Positions 32,432-38,164 of a stretch of 64,000 bases of DNA are shown in pieces. Source of the stretch: JAGWBD01 sp965220615 (GTDB lineage Bacteria; Chloroflexota; Anaerolineae; Aggregatilineales; Phototrophicaceae); NCBI GenBank assembly GCA_965220615.1, contig CBDCQL010000002.1:2046001-2110000 (forward strand), in the 5' to 3' direction. How positions within the stretch are numbered: the first letter of the stretch is position 1; each line of letters opens with the position of its first letter. The notes under the pieces are model-generated. The model did no database searches. It saw nothing but the letters and a program-made list of their open reading frames with translations, and had not been told where the DNA came from. A program made the translations under genes and the position numbers.

Positions 32432-32899
32432 ATGACCGACGTGGTCAGTCCGCAGGTGCGCAGCCGAATGATGTCCGGCATCCGGGGCAAGAACACCCGG
32501 CCCGAACTGCTCATCCGCCGCAGCCTCCACCGACTCGGCTACCGCTATCGCCTGCACCGCAAGGACTTGCCCGGCAAGCCCGATCTGGTCTTGCCGCGCT
32601 ATCGCGCCGTCATCTTCGTCAACGGCTGCTTCTGGCACGGCCACGACTGCCACCTCTTCAAATGGCCGTCCAGCCGCGCCGACTGGTGGCGCGCCAAGAT
32701 CACGAAGACGCGCGAAACCGACGCCGCCAGCCGTCAGGCCCTGGCCGCGATGGGCTGGCGTATCCTGGAAGTCTGGGAATGCGCGCTGAAGGGCCGTACG
32801 CGCCACCCGCTGGAGCAGGTCATCGCGCAGATTGACGCCTGGCTGCCTTCCGACAGCCGCAGTCTCGTCGTCCGCGGGCGGGACGATACCGTCCTATAG
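32432..32899 (+). CDS. vsr: Very short patch repair (Vsr) DNA mismatch endonuclease
   Basis: Vsr nicks DNA 5' of T:G mismatches that arise by deamination of 5-methylcytosine. The 155-aa protein carries the key residues at the same numbers as E. coli Vsr: Glu25, catalytic Asp51 (PDLVLP), His69 (CFWHGH) and a zinc site made of Cys66, His71, Cys73 and Cys117. ATG 32432 has GGAGG five bases ahead and a promoter of its own. No cytosine methyltransferase is in the window, so it is an orphan here. Base composition is like its neighbours, apart from the AT-rich island about 1 kb further on. Confidence 0.93.
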   Translation: MTDVVSPQVRSRMMSGIRGKNTRPELLIRRSLHRLGYRYRLHRKDLPGKPDLVLPRYRAVIFVNGCFWHGHDCHLFKWPSSRADWWRAKITKTRETDAASRQALAAMGWRILEVWECALKGRTRHPLEQVIAQIDAWLPSDSRSLVVRGRDDTVL

Positions 32900-33346
32900 C
32901 GCCGCCAGCGCGCGTTTGACGCTGTTCTTCGGGCTGACGTTCACCTGCTCGTCTTCGACGACGCCGTCGGCGCCGATCACCCAGTGCGAGCGAATGACGC
33001 CCATGTACTTCGTGCCGTACATCGAGCGCTCGCCCCATGCCCCCCAGGCCTCCAGCACCTCATGCTGCGGGTCGCTGAGCAGGTCGAAGGGGAAGTTTTC
33101 GTCATCGATCCACTGGCGCAGCGCCGGCGGCTCGTCCGGGCTGAGCCCCAGCACGATCGCGTCGCCGGCCTCCACCTGCGGGTAGTTGTCGCGGAATCCG
33201 CAGGCCTGGATGGTGCAGCCGGGCGTGGCGGCTTTCGGGTAGGCGAAGAGGATGACGCGCCGGCCGCGCAGGTCGCCCAGACGCACGCTCTCGCCATCCT
33301 GGTTGAGCAGTTCGAAATCCGGTGCCAGTTCACCGATCGCGGGCAT
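32894..33346 (-). CDS. bcp: Thioredoxin-dependent peroxiredoxin (PrxQ/BCP), cysteine form
   Basis: This 150-aa peroxiredoxin reduces hydrogen and organic peroxides in the cytosol. It has the peroxidatic Cys44 in TPGCT and the resolving Cys49 (CTIQAC), the CxxxxC spacing typical of PrxQ/BCP. The thioredoxin-like fold begins with APDFELLNQDG. It converges with vsr and their stops overlap by six bases. It is the tandem paralog of the gene at 33411-33878, with which it aligns without gaps through residue 50. The two differ exactly at residue 44. Confidence 0.92.
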   Translation of the reverse strand: MPAIGELAPDFELLNQDGESVRLGDLRGRRVILFAYPKAATPGCTIQACGFRDNYPQVEAGDAIVLGLSPDEPPALRQWIDDENFPFDLLSDPQHEVLEAWGAWGERSMYGTKYMGVIRSHWVIGADGVVEDEQVNVSPKNSVKRALAAL

Positions 33347-33410
33347 GATCTTCTCCTGTCTTCTCCCTGCGGGGATTGTAACTCGCGCCAGGCGGCGCGC
33401 AAGACCCGGC

Positions 33411-33878
33411 TCAGTTGGCGGCCTTCGCCTCCAGCGCCTGCAGGGCGCGCGCCACGCTGGCCTCAGGGCTGATGCCGACCTTCATGTCGATGAGGATGCC
33501 CCGCTCGTCGATCACCCAGCAGGAGCGCCGCGTGAGCGGGATCTGCGCCACGCCGAGCAGCGAAACGCCGGCCTCCCACTCGCGAATGACCCGCTGTTCA
33601 GGGTCGCTGAGCAGATCGTAGTTGAGTTGCTGCTGGCTGTGCCAGGCCTTCAGTTTTTCCGGCCGGTCGTTGCTCATGCCCAGCACGACGGCGTTGCCAG
33701 CCTCGAAACGCGGCAGTTCATCACGGAAGCCGCATGCCTGTTTCGTTCAGCCGTAGGTGCCGGCCTTCGGGAAAGCGAAGAGCACGACGGCGCGCCCGCG
33801 CAAGTCGCCCAGTCGCACGTCATCACCGTCCTGGTTGGGAAGCGCGAAGTCCGGCGCCGGCTGTCCGATGGCGATCAT
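33411..33878 (-). CDS. Probable selenocysteine-containing PrxQ/BCP peroxiredoxin (in-frame TGA at codon 44)
   Basis: Read from ATG 33878 (AAAGGG seven bases ahead), the frame runs 155 codons to 33411, interrupted only by a TGA at 33747-33749, codon 44. Both sides read as intact peroxiredoxin: APDFALPNQDG and RGRAVVLFAFPKAGTYG before it, TKQACGFRDELPRF after it, then a normal C-terminus. The TGA falls precisely on the peroxidatic cysteine of the family (Cys44 in the paralog 65 bases downstream), and the resolving Cys49 is kept. A hairpin of bacterial SECIS type follows at once. Selenocysteine insertion explains all of this. A nonsense mutation is the alternative, but no other decay is seen. 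Confidence 0.82.
33704..33749 (-). promoter_or_regulatory. Candidate bacterial SECIS element following the TGA
   Basis: Starting one base after the UGA, CGAAAC (33740-33745) pairs perfectly with GUUUCG (33704-33709), and GCGGC (33729-33733) with GCCGC (33710-33714). The 14-base apical part can close further by UUC/GAA, leaving a CGUGAU loop with the G-U dinucleotide expected for SelB recognition, 23-24 bases after the UGA. Position and form match bacterial SECIS elements. I judged this by eye without an energy calculation. Confidence 0.7.
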
Positions 33879-33965
33879 GTGCTGGCCCTTTCGGTTCGCA
33901 TCAGGGTGACTTCAAGACCTTACAAACTCACACGGCAATTGACTCATTTGTGATTGGCAGAGTGG

Positions 33966-34559
33966 TCAAAAGGGAATTTCACCCACGTCAGACGGTGGGG
34001 GATAAAAGCCTTCACTCTGAGGACCCCATTCACCGTAAGCACCTTGGTTCGGGGAAGACGACCTTCTGTTAGCTTCTGATTCAATAACGACCCTGTTCAT
34101 CCGTTCATTCTCTAGCTCTGCAAGATGCTCATCCCGAAGGGCATACTGCCCTCTCTTTGCAGGACGATGAAACCGTTTGTCCTTGCCGATGTTTGACAGC
34201 AAAGTCCTTTCTGGATCTATACCGCCAATGACAACCCCACGTTTCTGGACTTCCTCGGTCAAAGCACTGTAATGCATCGGGGCATTTTCGTTTTCTAGCA
34301 AAATGGTTTCCACCATGTTGCAAATTTCCTCGCCACTTGACCGACTGGAAGAGGCAACTTCGTTAGAAGAGAGTCCTTCTTCCAGTTTCAGAAATCCATC
34401 CAAATGTGCTAGCTGACCGCGAACCCTTTTCAACTCCCTCTGACTTTCTTGAATCTGCTCCAAGAGTTGCTGCTCTGTCTGTTTCAATTGATTTCTGCTC
34501 GCTATCATCAAAGCGATCATACTTGCGTCCTTGTTCCCGGCGCCAAATGCTTTAGACAT
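33966..34559 (-). CDS. Coiled-coil protein with HARE-HTH-like winged-helix domain
   Basis: This 197-aa protein lies in the AT-rich island. Residues 20-62 are a Gln/Glu/Leu-rich coiled coil (LKQTEQQLLEQIQESQ). Residues about 90-145 resemble a HARE-HTH/HB1-type winged helix (MHYSALTEEVQKRG, then TLLSNIGKDKRFHRP and RGQYALRD), a DNA-binding module seen in restriction and chromatin-linked proteins. The C-terminal tail is Ser/Pro-rich. GGGGA five bases before ATG 34559 supports translation. Codon and base use differ strongly from the flanking genes, which suggests horizontal transfer. The family assignment is tentative. Confidence 0.65.
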   Translation of the reverse strand: MSKAFGAGNKDASMIALMIASRNQLKQTEQQLLEQIQESQRELKRVRGQLAHLDGFLKLEEGLSSNEVASSSRSSGEEICNMVETILLENENAPMHYSALTEEVQKRGVVIGGIDPERTLLSNIGKDKRFHRPAKRGQYALRDEHLAELENERMNRVVIESEANRRSSSPNQGAYGEWGPQSEGFYPPPSDVGEIPF

Positions 34560-34570
34560 ATCATCCCCTT

Positions 34571-34582
34571 TTCGAATTCGAA
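34571..34582. repeat. Perfect 12-bp palindrome between the two island genes
   Basis: TTCGAATTCGAA lies in the 30-base gap between the two island ORFs, just ahead of the ribosome site of the second. It could be an operator for the winged-helix protein or an RNA hairpin, but a chance palindrome is possible. Confidence 0.4.
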
Positions 34583-34589
34583 CAAAAGC

Positions 34590-34892
34590 CTAATCAAGAT
34601 CCACAATCAATAGAATCAACAAACGTATAGCACTACGTATATATCGAAATGCCCTTTTGCGTCTGGGCTCGTCCCTTCTCGTTTGCCAGCCATACTCCTG
34701 TGGACGCGATTCATCCTCTGCAAGTCTTTGCAATTTCGACACCAAATTTAACTGTCTGAATCCACGCGACATAATAGTATGGTGCGTTTTCTGTTCCCGA
34801 TTCATGTCGCGCAGAATGTGAATCCGAATTTGTTCGTACAAGTCTTGATTTTCGGGCTTTTTCGCGGAGGCCACACCATATCCTATGGTCAT
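34590..34892 (-). CDS. Small hypothetical protein in AT-rich island
   Basis: This 100-aa ORF has no family I recognise. It is basic and Arg-rich (RRDEPRRKRAFRYIRSA), with a hydrophobic C-terminal stretch (IRLLILLIVDLD). It is AT-rich like the next gene, 30 bases downstream, and both would be read from one near-consensus promoter at 34913-34941. The ribosome site is weak, and the short leader of about 14 bases could mean near-leaderless initiation. It may be a small regulator or partner of the coiled-coil protein, or a spurious ORF on a real transcript. Confidence 0.45.
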   Translation of the reverse strand: MTIGYGVASAKKPENQDLYEQIRIHILRDMNREQKTHHTIMSRGFRQLNLVSKLQRLAEDESRPQEYGWQTRRDEPRRKRAFRYIRSAIRLLILLIVDLD

Positions 34893-34912
34893 TATCTTGG
34901 TAGTTCTGAGTC

Positions 34913-34941
34913 ATTATGCATTAGGTATATTATGATGTCAA
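34913..34941 (-). promoter_or_regulatory. Near-consensus promoter of the AT-rich island operon
   Basis: On the minus strand, a perfect TTGACA (34936-34941), a 17-base spacer and CATAAT (34913-34918, five of six) form one of the best promoter matches in the window. Confidence 0.65.
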
Positions 34942-35029
34942 GACGAGTTTGGTAAAGAGTATGAACAGGAATCCAAACAGGGTACCGAGTTTTCTATAGG
35001 GTTGTCGCAATTCACAACTGAAACTTTAT

Positions 35030-36973
35030 CTAACCTAGGACGAGCGGCGCAAGCAGCAAGTGGTCCCGACCATCCGGACTCAGCAGGCGCTGACCCGTCT
35101 CGCGTTGGTACCAGCCGGATATGAGCCGGTACTCGCCTGGCCCCAGGTCCTCCGGCAGCTGCAACAGAAACTCCCTGCTGATGAGCGTCTCCTGCGGGTC
35201 GTCCCAGGCGGAGGTGCCGCGCCGCGTGTCGGGCAGCGGCGGACCGTCCACCTGGGCGACCAGATTGCCATCCGCGTCGAGCAGGTGGTTGAAGACGAGG
35301 TAGTCGCCGTCCGTCGGCGCGTCGGCCTGCCAGTAGAGCCGAAAGGACAGCGCCTCGCCGGGCCGGGCAGCCCCCGGGTCCAGGTCGTGGCCGAGCAGAC
35401 GAATGCTGCCCAACTGGTCCTCCCCCGCCGGCTGCGCCTGCGTCGGGGTCTGCAACGCCAGGACCACCATGGACGGGCCGCGATGCGCCTGCGAGGGCGG
35501 CCAGGTCTTCAGCAGGGTCGTGCCCGCCAGGTAGCCCTGCGGATCATCGTCCAGCCAGACTGCGTAATCGCGCCAGGGCAGAATGGCGAAATCTACGCCA
35601 TCAGCGCGCCAGTCGGCCAGCGACCGCTCGCCGAGGTGGTGCTGACCGGCGAAGTGGAAGGAGGTGACGCCGGGATAGCCGCCCCAGTCGCGGTTGAGCG
35701 TCTTGTGATTCTCCACCGTGGCGATGTAGCGGCTGGCCGGCAAGGTCACGTCCGCCCAGGCGGCCAGGTCGTTGCGCCGGTCCGGCAGCGTGTGCTCATA
35801 CGCATTGGCCAGCGAAGCCTGTAGCGAAGGCAGCGCCAGCAAAAGAATGAGCGCGAGAGCCGCCAGAGCAGGCGCGTTACGCCACCGCCCGCGTTGCCCA
35901 ACCCGCTCGCGCAGCAGCGCCAGCCACTGCGCCCAGCCGATGCCCGACAGGGTCACCAGCAGCAGGGTCGACGTGAGCAGCAGACGCAGCGGCTGTTCGC
36001 CAAAGAGGCCCACGCCCGCATAGACGGCCAGCGCCGCCAGCAGCAGGTAGAGCGCGGCCGGTCGCCGCCAACCCCGGCGCGCGCGGCCCGTCAGCAGCAG
36101 GGCCAGCCCCGCCCAGCCTGGCGCCAGCAGGCGCAGGTCCAGTATGGCCAGCATGTTGCCGAGGTTGCCCAGCGGCGCCTGCAGCAGGGCCGCGGGAGTC
36201 AGTTGCGTCACCTGACGCCAGTTGCGGATGGGCGAGTCCTCGCCCGCCTCCAGTGCCGGGGTCAGCAGGAACAGCCAGGCCAGAAAGAGCGCCAGACGCA
36301 GGGCATTGCCGGCGACGACGCGCCGCCAGGACGCGCCGGCCAGCAGCGGCGCGAGCAACGCCAGGGGCGACAGGAACAGCGCCTGGTACTTGAAGAGCAC
36401 CGCCAGCATCAGGGCGTAGCTGGCCCAGGTCGTCCAGCCTGTGCGCCGGTACTGGACGCCCGCCAGGGTCAGCCACAGCGCCAGCAGGCTGAAGAACGTG
36501 GCGAAAGTGTCGGCGGTGGCGAAGCGGCTGTGATCGACCAGCCAGGGCGTGACCGCCGCCACACCCGCGGCGACGAGCCCTGCGGTCGGGCCGCAGGCGT
36601 GGTAGCCCAGCAGGGCCAGCAGGGCGATGCCCAGCAGACTGGCGCTGATGGCGATCAGGCGCACCGGGCCGGTGACGATCGACGGCGGCCGGTCCGGGTC
36701 CTGCCAGTAGCGTACGAAGAGATAGTGCAGGGCGACGATGCCCGGCGGATAGGAATGCTTGCCGATGGAGCGCGACGTGCCCTGGTCCAGCACCAGACGC
36801 GCGGCGAGAAACTGGTTGGGTTCGTCGGGATGGTCGATATAGGGCAGACTGAAGTTGTAGCCCGTGAAGCGCAGGCCGCCCGCCATCAATAGCAGGACCA
36901 GCAGGGTCAGCCACCAGCGCCGGGTGGGCCACAGGGGCCGCGGCGGGTCACCCGGAAGGGCGATGGCCTTCAT
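35030..36973 (-). CDS. GT39-like membrane glycosyltransferase with C-terminal beta domain
   Basis: This 647-aa polytopic protein resembles GT39/PMT-type glycosyltransferases: an N-terminal membrane segment, then an acidic loop motif (YIDHPDEPNQFLAAR), a SYPPGIVALHYL stretch like the HPPGYY region, and about eleven membrane segments. Residues from about 515 to the end form a soluble domain (FNHLLDADGNLVAQVDG to LPEDLGPGEYRLISGWY) clearly related to the C-terminus of the protein at 3460-5343. The acceptor is unknown. Its ATG overlaps the stop of the DUF1269-like gene, so the two are coupled. The AT-rich island begins directly after its stop. Confidence 0.78.
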   Translation of the reverse strand: MKAIALPGDPPRPLWPTRRWWLTLLVLLLMAGGLRFTGYNFSLPYIDHPDEPNQFLAARLVLDQGTSRSIGKHSYPPGIVALHYLFVRYWQDPDRPPSIVTGPVRLIAISASLLGIALLALLGYHACGPTAGLVAAGVAAVTPWLVDHSRFATADTFATFFSLLALWLTLAGVQYRRTGWTTWASYALMLAVLFKYQALFLSPLALLAPLLAGASWRRVVAGNALRLALFLAWLFLLTPALEAGEDSPIRNWRQVTQLTPAALLQAPLGNLGNMLAILDLRLLAPGWAGLALLLTGRARRGWRRPAALYLLLAALAVYAGVGLFGEQPLRLLLTSTLLLVTLSGIGWAQWLALLRERVGQRGRWRNAPALAALALILLLALPSLQASLANAYEHTLPDRRNDLAAWADVTLPASRYIATVENHKTLNRDWGGYPGVTSFHFAGQHHLGERSLADWRADGVDFAILPWRDYAVWLDDDPQGYLAGTTLLKTWPPSQAHRGPSMVVLALQTPTQAQPAGEDQLGSIRLLGHDLDPGAARPGEALSFRLYWQADAPTDGDYLVFNHLLDADGNLVAQVDGPPLPDTRRGTSAWDDPQETLISREFLLQLPEDLGPGEYRLISGWYQRETGQRLLSPDGRDHLLLAPLVLG

Positions 36974-37539
36974 GGCTGGCGACGCATCTCCGGTGTCTCG
37001 TCAGCCGCCCCCTCGTCCATGCGCGCCACGGCGAAGCGCGCCTCATGCAGATATTCCACTAGCTCGGCGCGATAGGGTTTCAGTTCCACCCGCAGGCGCT
37101 CCAGCGAGTCAACGCCTTCCTCGAATTCCAGCACCAGCGCGGGGTGACCGGCCTTCAGTTCGGCGGCGAGGGTCTTGACCTGCAGGTTGCGAAAGTCAGA
37201 GTCGATCAGGGTGGCGGCGGCGCGGCTGACGCCCGCGCCCACCAGGCCGCCGGCCAGCGCGGCCAGCACCAGGGCGACCAGGGCCATGGCGCCAGGCAGG
37301 GCCAGTGCGCCCTGCTGCGCCACCCCGACGGCCATCATGATGGCCCCGAGCCCGGCACCGGCGTACATCACCTCGTGCGAGCTGATGTCATCGTCCAGCA
37401 CCACGATCTCGCCGTCGCGCGCCCGGGCGATGATAACCGCGTGTTTCAGCGCCAGGTCGTCCAGTCGTCCAATGTGGTCGAGCGCCTTGCCCAGAATCAC
37501 GCGCGAGGGAAAGACCGCGACTATCGTTTCCTCAGCCAT
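36970..37539 (-). CDS. DUF1269-like membrane protein
   Basis: This 189-aa protein has an N-terminal soluble strand-helix module (VAVFPSRVILGKALDHIGRL, then ARDGEIVVLDDD), a pair of hydrophobic segments rich in Gly/Ala (residues about 58-105) and a C-terminal half that may repeat the first fold (LAAELKAGHPALVLEFEEG). This is the outline of DUF1269 proteins, sometimes labelled general stress proteins; no biochemical function is established. It is coupled to the glycosyltransferase gene by an ATGA overlap. It is the first gene of the pair, after a 98-base gap. Confidence 0.65.
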   Translation of the reverse strand: MAEETIVAVFPSRVILGKALDHIGRLDDLALKHAVIIARARDGEIVVLDDDISSHEVMYAGAGLGAIMMAVGVAQQGALALPGAMALVALVLAALAGGLVGAGVSRAAATLIDSDFRNLQVKTLAAELKAGHPALVLEFEEGVDSLERLRVELKPYRAELVEYLHEARFAVARMDEGAADETPEMRRQP

Positions 37540-37637
37540 GCGGTGTGGCTCCTGCGGGACGCCTTGCCGGCGTGCTTCCCGGGCGTGGTGGCGATTGTAC
37601 GGAAGGCCCTGGCGCCGGTCAAGCGACGGCGCCGCGC

Positions 37638-38072
37638 TCAGGGCCGCTCCTGCGGGTTGACAAAGAGCGCCTTGCGTTCATTGGCCAGGGTGAAGTCGAA
37701 GCCGACGGCGCGGAAAAAGGCCTCGTTGGAGGTGATGGCCATCACTTCCATCACCTGCCGTTCGCGCGCGATCTTCACACAGGCCTCCACCAGGCGCCGC
37801 CCCACTCCCTGGCCCCGCAGGGCATCCGTGACGGCCAGACTGCGCACTTCCGCCAGGCGGGAGGAATAGATCTCCAGCGCCGCGCAGCCGACCACCGCCC
37901 CGTCCCGCTCGGCGACGACGAAGGTGGGCAAGAGATACTCGATCTCTTCCGTCGCCCGCTGCAACAGTCGCCCGGTGGACACGTGCGGCTCGATGAGCGC
38001 GCGAATGGCGGCCACGTCCTCCCTGCGCGCCAGACGTACGTTTGCGCCGGCGTCCCTGCCCTGTGAACTCAC
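37638..38072 (-). CDS. GNAT family N-acetyltransferase (ArgA-like)
   Basis: This 144-aa GNAT acetyltransferase has the acetyl-CoA-binding motif RGQGVGRRLVEA near residue 86 and a YSSRLAEVRSLAV strand typical of the amino-acid N-acetyltransferase branch; the MAITSNEAFFRAVGF ending also fits this branch. A role as N-acetylglutamate synthase is possible, but no arginine genes are adjacent. The start is GTG 38072. A GAGGTGG ribosome site lies about ten bases upstream, and a TATACA -10-like hexamer is at 38106-38111. It stands alone between two minus-strand units. Confidence 0.8.
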   Translation of the reverse strand: MSSQGRDAGANVRLARREDVAAIRALIEPHVSTGRLLQRATEEIEYLLPTFVVAERDGAVVGCAALEIYSSRLAEVRSLAVTDALRGQGVGRRLVEACVKIARERQVMEVMAITSNEAFFRAVGFDFTLANERKALFVNPQERP

Positions 38073-38164
38073 GTCCGAAATGCCACCTCGCTCCCTCGCG
38101 TGAATTGTATACCCGACTGAAGGGGCCCTTTAATACCTGTTGCAGCGACCCGCTGACCCCGCGC

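Noticed and set aside
33411..33686. A 91-aa truncated peroxiredoxin starting at an internal Met
   Set aside because: The sequence upstream continues the same fold in the same frame through a single TGA at the catalytic codon, so the short version is an artefact of reading TGA as stop.
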